DNA of 23,169 nt from UMGS1251 sp036666555 (GTDB taxonomy: Bacteria; Bacillota; Clostridia; Lachnospirales; Lachnospiraceae). The DNA lies in assembly GCA_036666555.1 (NCBI GenBank), contig JAVWVS010000031.1:1-23169 (forward strand), given 5' to 3'. The stretch's first letter is position 1. Every line of letters begins with the position of its first letter. Below, piece after piece: positions 1 through 7,939 of this stretch. A program made the position numbers and the translations under genes. Below the pieces are notes generated by a model that was given only the letters and a program-made list of their open reading frames with translations, had not been told where the DNA came from and searched no databases.

Positions 1-92
1 AATAAAAAGTGCGACTAATAAATAAAAGAATCGGTTCTAATCGTTCCGGTCAATGGAAAGTCAAAGATTAACTGAATAACATAAAAGAATAG

Positions 93-134
93 AAGCTCAG
101 ATACTAATGTGGAATTAGTATTCTGAGCTTTTTT
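93..134 (+). terminator. Rho-independent terminator of an upstream transcript
   Basis: A long hairpin pairs AGCTCAG...TACTAAT with ATTAGTA...CTGAGCT (about 94-129, one bulged base) and is followed directly by a run of six T (129-134). The gene it ends lies left of the window. All three forward frames hit stops within the first few dozen bases, so 1-92 looks non-coding. No gene is visible in 1-279; apart from this terminator and the hairpin at 213-237 the stretch shows nothing recognisable. Confidence 0.85.
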
Positions 135-212
135 GATTTATTGAGGCTAATATGACCGTATAGTAAAAACAATTTAATTGAAATCATTCTGTAAGGGCAT
201 AATGCTTTTATA

Positions 213-237
213 GCAAATCGACATCAAGGCGATTTGC
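213..237. repeat. Perfect 8-bp inverted repeat upstream of integrase remnant
   Basis: GCAAATCG (213-220) and CGATTTGC (230-237) are perfect inverted arms around a 9-nt loop. No T tract follows, so it is not an ordinary terminator. It lies about 40 bp before the start of the integrase remnant and could be a leftover recombinase arm site or an operator. The function is unknown. Confidence 0.4.
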
Positions 238-279
238 CCATACAATAAAATCAATAGCAAACAAGGTGGTGATGTAACG

Positions 280-941
280 ATGGACACAAATATGGTTAAT
301 TATAAGATGATTGGACAACGAATTAAAGAGGTACTTGTGGATACAGTCAAGGGACTTTCTCCCGATCTGTTTGTTATGATTGGCTTGTATTCCGGACTTC
401 GACGAGAAGAAATTCTTGCTTTGCAATGGGACAGCGTGTTCTTGGATGCAGTTACCCCATATATTTCCGTGCAGAGAGCGTGGCGTTCAGAACATAATAG
501 ACCGGTGGTTTCTACAGTACTAAAAACTGCGGCAGCAAAGGTGAGGCGCTTTCTTATTCGCAGTTCCAGAGTGTCTGGAAGTATGTGACTGTCCGTTCCA
601 CGAAAGAGAGAACCTATTATAAATATGTGAATGGGCAGAGCATTAAATATAAGGTGCAGCCAACATTGGGCATGACACAGAAGAACAATCCGAAGATTCA
701 ATACACAATGGATTTTGATGTAACGCCACATCAATTACGGCACACTTACATCACTAACTTGCTGTATGCAGGGGTTGACCCCAAGACGGTTCAGTACTTG
801 GCAGGACACGAAAACAGCAAAACAACTATGGACATCTATGCAAAGGTGAAGTACAATAAACCAGAAGAGCTGTTTGAAGTTGTGAACAATGCTTTTTCAC
901 AAGGATTTATTCAATTAAATAGCACCAATTTTCTTGGTTAA
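280..941 (+). pseudogene. Decayed tyrosine recombinase/integrase (truncated, deletion plus frameshift)
   Basis: The two open pieces (280-588 and the overlapping frame to 941) are two parts of one phage/transposon-type tyrosine integrase catalytic domain. The first holds the first catalytic Arg in SGLRREEILALQW. The second holds HQLRHTY (HxxR), the GHENSKTT box and the nucleophile motif MDIYAKV. The reading frame shifts at about position 540: after LKTAAAK the sequence continues in another frame as GEALSYSQFQSVWKYV. Family members have a few dozen residues between these points, so a short out-of-frame deletion is inferred. The N-terminal SAM-like and arm-binding regions are also missing. It cannot be an active enzyme. 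It probably marks an old integration event; no matching att repeats were seen in the window. Confidence 0.88.
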
Positions 942-1122
942 GGGGTAGGACAACCGAGAACAAGGAGTGCCAAAAACCCTGTAATATCAAGGAAAAACAG
1001 CGCAGAGATAATTCGAATACGGACTCAAAGCAGCTCGTAGAGCACCACAATTTTCGAAGATAACGTCCGAAGTTCACAAACGATAATGACTGCGAAGAAT
1101 CACCAAGGGTCATTGACGGGCA

Positions 1123-1131
1123 TGCTATAAT
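1123..1131 (+). promoter_or_regulatory. Extended -10 promoter of the glycosyltransferase gene
   Basis: TGCTATAAT is a perfect extended -10 element (TGn plus TATAAT at 1126-1131), 40 nt before the chosen start codon. A TTGACG lies at 1113-1118 but only 7 bp upstream, too close to act as its -35. Extended -10 promoters can work without a good -35. Confidence 0.6.
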
Positions 1132-1171
1132 AATAAGGGAAGGAATGGACAATGAACGGAAGGAGGACCAT

Positions 1172-2413
1172 ATGGAAAAGATTAAATTGGGAATTGGATT
1201 TGCAACGGGACGTAAAAACTTTCGAAAAGTGCTGAATTCTTATGTTTATAGTTGGAATGAATCGGGTATACGAGAAAAACTTCAAGAAAAGGTCAGTTTG
1301 AATCTTTTTGTAGCATACGATTTAGATTATTCACATTTGCAGTCTACGGATTTCACCAATTTGAGCCAGGATATCAATGATGTATTTGATGAAATTGTGT
1401 TCTGGGGAGAAAAAAACGCGAAGAGAAATGTAGCCCAGATGATTGCAGATGAAGCCATGACAGAAAAGGATGCGAAATTACTGTTTGGATCTGGGTATGC
1501 GGGGAAGCGTAACGCCATTATGTATGCGGCATTAGAAAAAAACATGGATTATATTTTGTATTTGGATGATGATGAATATCCCGTGGCGGTAACGAAGAAC
1601 AAAGGCGACTGCCTGTGGGGCGGTCAGTACGTATTACCTATGCATTTGCAAAATATTCAGGACGTAGATATTACCAATGGGTATCACTGTGGATACATTT
1701 CGCCGATTCCCCAAGTGAAATTTGATGAAACATTAACGGAAAATGATTTTAAACTGTTTATCAAAGCAATCAGCAATGATATTGTCAATTGGGACACCGT
1801 GAAGAAAAACATGGGAAATGGCGGAGTTACCTACGCAGATATCAAAGTGTTAGTGGATAAAGAAGCTACATTGGTAAAAGAAAGTAATGGGTGTAAATTT
1901 ATTTCAGGCGCTAATTTATGCATTAATTTAAAACACCCGGAACGGACTTTTCCATTTTTTAATCCTCCGGGAGCCCGAGGGGAAGATACCTTTTTAAGCA
2001 CCTTGCTTTCAGACCGAACAGTACTTCGTATTCCGTGTTATGCTTTTCATGATGGATTTTCTGCTTATAAACATCTCCTGGATGGGGTGCTGCCACTGCA
2101 TTTAGAGCCGATATCGGTTCGAGACCCTGTGGCAGTGACACGATTTTTAAATGCGTGTATCGGCTGGGTGCGATATAAACCGTTGCTGCTTTATATTACC
2201 AAACCGGAAGAGTATGAAAAAAGCATTCAGGAAATGAAAGAAATTTTGGAAGAAGTGATGCCAAAAATCAGCGCATATTTTGGAAGAGAAGAATTTTTGA
2301 AAATCGGTCCGGAACTTGAGAAGTACTGTAGAAATGTGAAGAAACACCATATTCAGTTTTTGGAAACGCAAAAAGCATGGGAGAAGATAGTAGAAGCTAC
2401 AAAGATGAGATAA
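1172..2413 (+). CDS. Predicted GT-A-fold glycosyltransferase, family unassigned
   Basis: The protein has 413 residues. The start at 1172 is preferred over the in-frame ATG at 1145 because AGGAGG (1161-1166) sits 5 nt upstream and the protein then begins MEKIKLGIGFATGR. The fold is suggested by three spaced motifs of metal-dependent GT-A enzymes: LYLDDDEYP (D132-D134, E135) as the DxD nucleotide-sugar/metal site, GARGEDTF (E271-D272) as a candidate ED catalytic base, and AFHDGF (H293) as a candidate third metal ligand. There is no signal peptide or membrane segment, so it should be cytosolic. The C-terminal 80 residues are helical and rich in Lys and Glu. It is flanked by an integrase remnant, has its own promoter and terminator, and has no sugar-pathway neighbours. 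Donor and acceptor are unknown. The GT-A call is inference from motifs, not a family match. Confidence 0.6.
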   Translation: MEKIKLGIGFATGRKNFRKVLNSYVYSWNESGIREKLQEKVSLNLFVAYDLDYSHLQSTDFTNLSQDINDVFDEIVFWGEKNAKRNVAQMIADEAMTEKDAKLLFGSGYAGKRNAIMYAALEKNMDYILYLDDDEYPVAVTKNKGDCLWGGQYVLPMHLQNIQDVDITNGYHCGYISPIPQVKFDETLTENDFKLFIKAISNDIVNWDTVKKNMGNGGVTYADIKVLVDKEATLVKESNGCKFISGANLCINLKHPERTFPFFNPPGARGEDTFLSTLLSDRTVLRIPCYAFHDGFSAYKHLLDGVLPLHLEPISVRDPVAVTRFLNACIGWVRYKPLLLYITKPEEYEKSIQEMKEILEEVMPKISAYFGREEFLKIGPELEKYCRNVKKHHIQFLETQKAWEKIVEATKMR

Positions 2414-2479
2414 GGCAAAAAGTGATTAAAAAGCCACTGCAAATAAGGGCGTTGATAGGGACTATATATTTTTAGAATT

Positions 2480-2507
2480 GCGGTATGCTTTGCTATACCG
2501 CTTTTTT
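2480..2507 (+). terminator. Rho-independent terminator after the glycosyltransferase gene
   Basis: GCGGTATGC and GCTATACCGC form a GC-rich stem (2480-2501, one bulge, short TTT loop) followed by six T. It lies 67 bp after the stop codon and isolates the gene as a single transcription unit. Confidence 0.85.
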
Positions 2508-2579
2508 CTGTGCCTAGCATGGGCGCCGTCCAATATAGCGTGAATTGCACAGATTGGAATAAAACACGCAAAAAGTTAA

Positions 2580-2603
2580 ATAAATTCCGAAATCGGAATT
2601 TAT
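2580..2603. promoter_or_regulatory. 24-bp palindrome, putative operator
   Basis: ATAAATTCCGA (2580-2590), a 2-nt AA spacer and TCGGAATTTAT (2593-2603) are perfect 11-bp inverted arms. The element ends 2 bp before the -35 box at 2606. Its place and symmetry fit a dimeric repressor or activator site; no regulator gene is adjacent, so the ligand is unknown. Confidence 0.55.
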
Positions 2604-2605
2604 AA

Positions 2606-2634
2606 TTGATATATTGAATGCGTTGTGCTACAAT
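2606..2634 (+). promoter_or_regulatory. Sigma-A promoter of the DUF4143 ATPase gene
   Basis: TTGATA (2606-2611), exactly 17 bp, then TACAAT (2629-2634), preceded by TGC so that it is also an extended -10. It lies 28 nt before the start codon at 2663. Confidence 0.75.
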
Positions 2635-2662
2635 GGGAATACTAAAAGTGGAGGTGAGTGCT

Positions 2663-3895
2663 ATGGTTGAAAGAAAAGAATATATGCAACAGCTGATTGC
2701 ATGGAAGGATGAACAGGTTATTAAAGTTGTCACCGGTATTCGGCGTTGCGGAAAGTCCACCTTGCTAAAACAGTATCAAACTTATCTTAAAGAAAACGGT
2801 GTTGCGGAAGAACAGATTGTTGCCGTTAATTTTGAAGAACTCGAATACGAGGATTTACTCGACTATAAAAAGCTGTATGCTTATATTAAAGAGCGACTCT
2901 GCACGGACAAAATCACCTATATTTTTCTTGACGAGATACAAAAGGTGCCCTTTTTTGAGAAGGTTGTTGACAGCCTCTATGTAAAAGGCAATACGGATGT
3001 CTATATCACAGGCTCCAATGCCTATATGCTTTCGGGAGATTTGGCAACACTTCTCACGGGAAGATATATTGAAGTTTCGATGCTTCCGCTTTCTTATAAA
3101 GAATACTGCGAAATAACGGATAGTACCTCTGATACCGCTTTAGCGGAATATATGCAAAATGGTGGAATGCCGTATATTGCACTTCTGGACAGAACGCAAG
3201 AAAAAACCGATGCCTATTTAGAAGGAATTTACAACACCGTAATTGTAAGAGATATTGAGGATCGCCAAAGTCGAAGGGAAAGCAATCCTAACAAACGCAA
3301 AATTACAGACATAGCCTTACTCAAAACGATTGCACGGCATTTGGCAAGTGTGGTAGGCAGTCCGGTTTCTGTTCGCAATGTTACGGATTATCTTACCTCA
3401 AACGGACGAAAGGTATCGCCCAATACAGTTGACGATTATATGGAAGCTCTTGCAGAATCCTTTATTTTCTATCCTGTGGAGCGATTTGATATTGTTGGAA
3501 AACAGCTTTTGAAAGCAAATAAAAAATGGTATATAGTTGATTTGGGATTGCGCAATCATATTCTGCCACGAAGGAATTACAACTTGGGATTTTCTATCGA
3601 AAATGTAGTGTATTTTGAACTTCTGCGCCGAGGCTACAAGGTGAATGTCGGAAAACATGGAACAGCTGAAGTGGATTTCGTTGCGCAAAAGCAAGGAGCT
3701 CTTGTTTATTATCAGGTTACTGCCGATATGACAGCAGAGGAAACTTTTGCACGAGAAATGAAGCCTCTGCAGAGTATCCGTGACAATTATGAAAAGATAG
3801 TCCTAACGCTTGACCGCTTTTCACTTGGAAATTACGAGGGAATACAGGTGCAAAGTGTTGTGGACTGGTTAAACGGAGGATGTGGAGTCGTATAA
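2663..3895 (+). CDS. AAA-family ATPase with C-terminal DUF4143 domain
   Basis: The protein has 410 residues. The start at 2663 is chosen because GGAGGTGAG (2650-2658) precedes it; the longer frame from 2618 would begin inside the promoter. N-terminal AAA_14-type ATPase: Walker A GIRRCGKST (25-33), Walker B YIFLDEIQ (D90, E91), then the family-typical ITGSNAYMLSGDLATLL and LPLSYKEY. After a winged-helix-like middle part, the DUF4143 C-terminus carries FELLRRGYKVNVGK and AEVDFVAQ...YYQVT, resembling a degenerate PD-(D/E)XK nuclease fold. These ATPases are common, often multi-copy, in anaerobe genomes and in accessory regions; their cellular role is not established. The gene stands alone between the terminator at 2480 and the ABC-F gene, with its own promoter and palindrome. 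Family assignment is firm, function unknown. Confidence 0.87.
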   Translation: MVERKEYMQQLIAWKDEQVIKVVTGIRRCGKSTLLKQYQTYLKENGVAEEQIVAVNFEELEYEDLLDYKKLYAYIKERLCTDKITYIFLDEIQKVPFFEKVVDSLYVKGNTDVYITGSNAYMLSGDLATLLTGRYIEVSMLPLSYKEYCEITDSTSDTALAEYMQNGGMPYIALLDRTQEKTDAYLEGIYNTVIVRDIEDRQSRRESNPNKRKITDIALLKTIARHLASVVGSPVSVRNVTDYLTSNGRKVSPNTVDDYMEALAESFIFYPVERFDIVGKQLLKANKKWYIVDLGLRNHILPRRNYNLGFSIENVVYFELLRRGYKVNVGKHGTAEVDFVAQKQGALVYYQVTADMTAEETFAREMKPLQSIRDNYEKIVLTLDRFSLGNYEGIQVQSVVDWLNGGCGVV

Positions 3896-3964
3896 TCAAT
3901 GGCACCGTGAAGAAGGATACCCTCTTATTTGCAATTACTTCTGGAAAGTTTGGCAATCTTACGA

Positions 3965-3970
3965 TATAAT
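3965..3970 (+). promoter_or_regulatory. -10 box of the ABC-F gene
   Basis: A perfect TATAAT, 64 nt before the ABC-F start. A weak TGGAAA lies 17 bp upstream (3942-3947) as a possible -35. No terminator is visible between the ATPase stop (3895) and this box, so readthrough is also possible. Confidence 0.5.
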
Positions 3971-4033
3971 CGAACTTAGGTATGGAATGACAGAGATGCT
4001 GGTGTTTGTGAAAATAAATTTAGGAGTTGTGAA

Positions 4034-5587
4034 ATGAGTATATTAAATGTACAGAATCTGACCCATGGTTTTGGGGATAGAGCAATATTTGAAAATGTTT
4101 CCTTTCGGTTATTGAAGGGGGAACATATTGGATTAGTGGGGGCTAACGGAGAAGGTAAGTCCACATTTATGAATATCATTACCGGAAAACTTTTACCGGA
4201 TGAGGGAAAAATCGAATGGGCGAAGCGCGTTCGAGTCGGGTATTTGGATCAGCATACCTCGCTGGAAAAAGGGATGACCGTTAGAGATGTGCTGAAAACA
4301 GCATTTGCTTACTTGTATGATATGGAAACCCAGATGAATGGAATCTGTGATCATATGGGAGAAGCCACGCCGGAAGAACTAGATGTCATGATGGAAGAAT
4401 TAGGTACGATTCAGGAACTTTTGACTGCTCATGATTTTTACGTGATTGATTCCAAGGTAGAAGAAATCGGACGTGCACTCGGTCTGGAAGAAATTGGTCT
4501 GGACAAAGATGTAACGGAGTTAAGCGGTGGACAGCGAACTAAGATTTTACTGGGGAAACTGCTGTTGGAAAAACCGGACATCCTATTACTAGATGAGCCT
4601 ACGAACTATCTGGATGCAGAGCACATCGTGTGGCTCACCCGCTATTTGCAGGAATATGAAAATGCATTTATTCTGATTTCCCATGATATTTTGTTTTTAA
4701 ACAGCGTGGTGAACTTAATTTACCACATGGATAATCAGGAGCTAAACCGTTATGTAGGAGATTATGATAAATTTTTAGAAGTATATGAAGTGAAAAAAGC
4801 CCAAAAAGAAGCGGCATATCACCGACAGCAACAAGAAATTGGTGAGCTGAAAGACTTTGTGGCACGGAATAAAGCCCGGGTTGCCACTAGAAATATGGCA
4901 ATGTCCAGACAAAAGAAATTAGATAAGATGGATATGATTGAATTGGCCAGAGAGAAACCGAAACCGGAGTTCTATTTTAAAACAGCCAGGACACCCAGTA
5001 AGTATGTAATTGCTACTAAGGATTTGGTGATTGGATACGAAGAGGCCTTATCTTCTGCCCTTGATCTATCGGTCGAGCGTGGAAGCAAAATCGCCATGAC
5101 CGGAGCCAATGGAATTGGAAAGACTACATTATTAAAGAGCATCCTAGGATTGATTCCGGCACTGGCAGGGAAAGTACAGCTGGGAGAGCATTTACAAATT
5201 GGCTATTTTGAACAAGAGATGCCCAAGAATAATCCCAACAGCTGTATTCAAGAGATTTGGGATGAGTTCCCCTCTTACACACAATATGAAGTACGTTCAG
5301 CATTGGCAAAATGTGGACTTACTACCAAACATATCGAGAGCATGGTGCGTGTGCTAAGTGGTGGGGAGCAGGCAAAGGTGAGACTTTGCAAGTTACTCAA
5401 CCGAGAGACGAACTTATTGTTGTTAGATGAGCCTACGAACCATTTGGACGTGGATGCCAAGGCGGAATTGAAGCGGGCATTGACAGAATATAAAGGAACG
5501 GTACTCATGGTTTGTCATGAACCGGAATTTTATCAAGGGCTGGCAACGGATGTGTGGGACTGTTCAAAATGGACTACAAAATTGTAA
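4034..5587 (+). CDS. ABC-F family ATPase (YkpA/YbiT-like)
   Basis: A 517-residue protein with two ABC cassettes and no membrane segments, the ABC-F layout of ribosome-associated ATPases that act on translation or antibiotic protection. Cassette 1: Walker A GANGEGKST (36-44), signature LSGGQ (163-167), Walker B LLLDEPTN (D187, E188). Cassette 2: Walker A GANGIGKTT (357-365), signature LSGGE (441-445), Walker B LLLDEPTN (D465). The inter-domain linker (about 240-320) is rich in Lys, Arg and Gln, as expected for the P-site tRNA interaction motif. Length and sequence style resemble housekeeping YkpA/YbiT-type members rather than the Msr/Vga/Lsa resistance groups, so I do not call it a resistance gene. 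AGGAG at 4022-4026 sets the start. It is a separate unit before the GreA-like gene, 98 nt downstream. Confidence 0.88.
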   Translation: MSILNVQNLTHGFGDRAIFENVSFRLLKGEHIGLVGANGEGKSTFMNIITGKLLPDEGKIEWAKRVRVGYLDQHTSLEKGMTVRDVLKTAFAYLYDMETQMNGICDHMGEATPEELDVMMEELGTIQELLTAHDFYVIDSKVEEIGRALGLEEIGLDKDVTELSGGQRTKILLGKLLLEKPDILLLDEPTNYLDAEHIVWLTRYLQEYENAFILISHDILFLNSVVNLIYHMDNQELNRYVGDYDKFLEVYEVKKAQKEAAYHRQQQEIGELKDFVARNKARVATRNMAMSRQKKLDKMDMIELAREKPKPEFYFKTARTPSKYVIATKDLVIGYEEALSSALDLSVERGSKIAMTGANGIGKTTLLKSILGLIPALAGKVQLGEHLQIGYFEQEMPKNNPNSCIQEIWDEFPSYTQYEVRSALAKCGLTTKHIESMVRVLSGGEQAKVRLCKLLNRETNLLLLDEPTNHLDVDAKAELKRALTEYKGTVLMVCHEPEFYQGLATDVWDCSKWTTKL

Positions 5588-5685
5588 TGTGGAGAGGAAG
5601 TAAACGTTTGTGATTAAGGATTTGACGGAGTGGACACTGCTTGCCGGTATCTTTTATAAAAAAGGGGTCTGGAAAAGGAGAAACT

Positions 5686-6186
5686 ATGTATAATCAATTA
5701 ACGGAAAATGATATTCAGAAAATGAAAGAAGAAATAGAATATCGTAGAATCGTAGTTCGAAAAAAAGAGTTAGAAGCGGTGAAAGAAGCCAGAGCGCAGG
5801 GAGATTTAAGTGAAAACTTTGAATATAAGGCGGCAAAAAAGGACAAGAACCAAAACGAAAGCAGAATCCGTTATTTGGAGCGAATGATTCGAACGGCAAA
5901 GGTCATATCGGATGAATCCGGTGAAGAAGAAGTCGGAGTGAATAATACGGTGACGTTGTATATCGAAGAAGACGAAGAAACAGAAATCTATAAATTAGTG
6001 ACTACGGTGCGTGGCAATTCCATGAAAGGCTATATCAGTACGGAATCCCCACTGGGAAAAGCACTATTGGGACATATGGTAGGAGACAGGGTATTGGTTC
6101 GGGTAAATGATCATTATGGCTATCATGCGGTGATTCAAAAAATTGAAAACACACGAGATGACGGAGATGAGCTTCGTAGCTTTTAG
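5686..6186 (+). CDS. greA: GreA/GreB-family transcript cleavage factor
   Basis: A 166-residue protein. The start at 5686 follows AAGGAG at 5675-5680; the upstream in-frame ATG (5641) lacks such a site. The N-terminal coiled coil holds ARAQGDLSENFEYKAAKKD, in which D40 and E43 match the acidic tip residues that Gre factors insert into the RNA polymerase secondary channel to trigger cleavage of backtracked RNA. The C-terminal FKBP-like domain holds the family signature SPLGKALLGHMVGD. It is slightly longer than classical GreA (about 158 residues) and has a basic segment KKDKNQNESR after the tip, so it may be a paralogue and not the main GreA. It lies 24 nt before hydF and is probably cotranscribed with it. 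Confidence 0.85.
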   Translation: MYNQLTENDIQKMKEEIEYRRIVVRKKELEAVKEARAQGDLSENFEYKAAKKDKNQNESRIRYLERMIRTAKVISDESGEEEVGVNNTVTLYIEEDEETEIYKLVTTVRGNSMKGYISTESPLGKALLGHMVGDRVLVRVNDHYGYHAVIQKIENTRDDGDELRSF

Positions 6187-6210
6187 CGGAGAAAGTAGGA
6201 GGATAAAGAT

Positions 6211-7419
6211 ATGGGAATGAATCAAACCCCGGCATCGGAGCGCATACATATTGGCTTCTTCGGACGACGCAATGCCGGAAAATCAAGTGTTATGAATGCA
6301 GTGACAGGGCAAAATCTTTCAGTGGTCTCTGAGGTAAAGGGAACGACTACAGATCCGGTGTATAAGGCTATGGAGCTATTGCCCCTGGGGCCAGTGGTAC
6401 TCATTGATACCCCCGGAATCGATGATGAAGGGGAACTGGGGGACCAACGGGTTAAAAAAAGTTATCAAGTATTAAATAAAACAGATGTGGCATTGCTGAT
6501 TATCGATGATCGGGTTGGAAAAACAAAAGAAGACCAACAGTTATTAGAACGTTTTCAAAAAAAGAAAATCCCCTATTTAATTGTTCATAATAAAATGGAT
6601 TTGGGAAATCAAGAAGAAAAAACAGGGAGTCATGATATATGGGTTAGCGCGAAAACAGGCGCTCACATCTATGAATTGAAGGAAGCAATTGCAAAACTAC
6701 AAGTGCAGGAAGAATCCAAACAGAGGATTGTAGGAGATTTGCTCATCCCTTCGGATTTCGTTATACTGGTGATTCCCATTGACGAATCAGCGCCCAAGGG
6801 ACGATTGATTTTACCACAGCAACAGACCATCCGAGATATTTTGGAAAGCAATGCAGTGGCCATAGCAGTGAAGGAAAATGAATTGTCAGAAACACTGAGA
6901 AAACTGGGAACAAAACCCAAAATGGTCATTACAGACAGTCAAGTATTTCAAAAAGTAGCGGCAGAGACACCGAAAGATATTTGGCTGACTTCCTTTTCCA
7001 TTTTGTTTGCCAGATACAAGGGGGACTTATTAACGGTGGCACAGGGGGCGAAAGCTTTGGATCATTTAAAGGATGGGGACACCATACTTATTTCGGAAGG
7101 ATGTACCCATCACCGCCAGTGCAATGATATTGGAACCGTTAAAATTCCGGGATGGATTCAGAAATATACAGGAAAACAGATTGCACTGGAATTTACGGCA
7201 GGAACTGAATTCCCGGAAGATTTGTCAAAATATGGGCTCATTGTTCATTGTGGGGGCTGTATGCTAAATGAACGAGAAATGAAATATCGTATACAATGTG
7301 CAGAAGACCAAGGGATTCCCATTACCAATTACGGAATACTCATTGCCTATATCCAAGGAATTTTAAAGAGAAGTGTAGAGCCCTTTTCAGATATTGTGGA
7401 AGCACTACAAGAAACATAA
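6211..7419 (+). CDS. hydF: [FeFe]-hydrogenase H-cluster maturation GTPase HydF
   Basis: A 402-residue protein that is the scaffold on which HydE and HydG build the 2Fe subcluster before transfer to the hydrogenase. GTPase domain: P-loop GRRNAGKSS (18-26), KGTTTDP switch I, DTPG (66-69), NKMD (127-130), SAKTG. A dimerisation domain follows. The C-terminal cluster domain has C298-T-H300 and, 45 residues on, H346-C347-G-G-C350, matching the HydF CxH...HCxxC cluster motif and separating it from the related TrmE and Era GTPases. AGGAGG at 6197-6202 sets the start. The gene implies an H2-metabolising anaerobe. hydE, hydG and the hydrogenase are not in this window. The neighbours are greA-like (24 nt upstream) and a GNAT gene (34 nt downstream). 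Confidence 0.95.
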   Translation: MGMNQTPASERIHIGFFGRRNAGKSSVMNAVTGQNLSVVSEVKGTTTDPVYKAMELLPLGPVVLIDTPGIDDEGELGDQRVKKSYQVLNKTDVALLIIDDRVGKTKEDQQLLERFQKKKIPYLIVHNKMDLGNQEEKTGSHDIWVSAKTGAHIYELKEAIAKLQVQEESKQRIVGDLLIPSDFVILVIPIDESAPKGRLILPQQQTIRDILESNAVAIAVKENELSETLRKLGTKPKMVITDSQVFQKVAAETPKDIWLTSFSILFARYKGDLLTVAQGAKALDHLKDGDTILISEGCTHHRQCNDIGTVKIPGWIQKYTGKQIALEFTAGTEFPEDLSKYGLIVHCGGCMLNEREMKYRIQCAEDQGIPITNYGILIAYIQGILKRSVEPFSDIVEALQET

Positions 7420-7453
7420 AAATAGAAAAGTAAATCTAGGAGGATTTGAAATT

Positions 7454-7897
7454 ATGATACGCAGAATTAGAGCAGAAGACAAAGCAATTTATGTAGAAAT
7501 GGCACGGGATTTTTATCATTCAGATGCGGTATTATACCCGGTACCGGATGGGTACTTAGAGGCTACATTTGAGGAAGCACTGCAGTCCGATGTTTATGTG
7601 GAGTGCTATCTATTAGAGTATGATGCAAAGACAGCTGGATACGCATTACTTTCCAAGTCATTTTCACAAGAAGCGGGAGGAATAGTCGTTTGGATAGAAG
7701 AACTTTATGTGTTGGAAGAATATCGTTCCAAAGGACTTGGCAGAGAATTCTTTTCTTATCTGGAAGAAAACAAAGGGGAGCGGGTCACAAGGCTTCGTCT
7801 GGAAGTGGAAGAGTATAATACAAAAGCAGTGGCACTGTATGAACGTTTGGGTTATGAAAAATTAGATTACAATCAGATGATTAAAGAATTCCATTAA
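7454..7897 (+). CDS. GNAT-family N-acetyltransferase
   Basis: A 147-residue cytosolic protein that fits a single GNAT domain. Motif A, IEELYVLEEYRSKGLGREF, contains the acetyl-CoA pyrophosphate loop RSKGLG (91-96). Motif B is seen in LEVEEYNTKAVALYERLGYEK, with the typical N-x-x-A-x-x-L-Y-x-x-x-G-F/Y pattern. The start at 7454 is chosen because AGGAGG lies at 7438-7443; a longer frame from 7394 would overlap the end of hydF and has no ribosome site. It probably sits in the same transcript as hydF. The substrate (small molecule amine or protein N-terminus) cannot be read from the sequence. Confidence 0.85.
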   Translation: MIRRIRAEDKAIYVEMARDFYHSDAVLYPVPDGYLEATFEEALQSDVYVECYLLEYDAKTAGYALLSKSFSQEAGGIVVWIEELYVLEEYRSKGLGREFFSYLEENKGERVTRLRLEVEEYNTKAVALYERLGYEKLDYNQMIKEFH

Positions 7898-7939
7898 AAA
7901 TCAAAGGTACGTAAGAAGGAAAAGAGGTGGATTGTGTCC

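Noticed and set aside
1029..1110. tRNA-like stretch (GCTC-GTA-GAGC resembling a D arm) after the integrase remnant
   Set aside because: No matching acceptor stem, no GGTTC T arm and no clear anticodon stem. A decayed tRNA cannot be shown.
1113..1118. TTGACG as a -35 box for the glycosyltransferase promoter
   Set aside because: It is only 7 bp from the TATAAT, too close for sigma-A spacing.
942..1122. Possible coding remnant between integrase and glycosyltransferase genes
   Set aside because: One frame gives a protein-like composition across a single stop codon, but there is no start, no recognised motif and it is short.
2618..2662. Longer N-terminus for the DUF4143 ATPase
   Set aside because: The extra codons lie in the -10 region and the ribosome site of the start at 2663.
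4034..5587. ABC-F gene as an antibiotic-resistance determinant
   Set aside because: Nothing seen points to Msr/Vga/Lsa/OptrA-type groups; the style is that of housekeeping YkpA/YbiT-like proteins.
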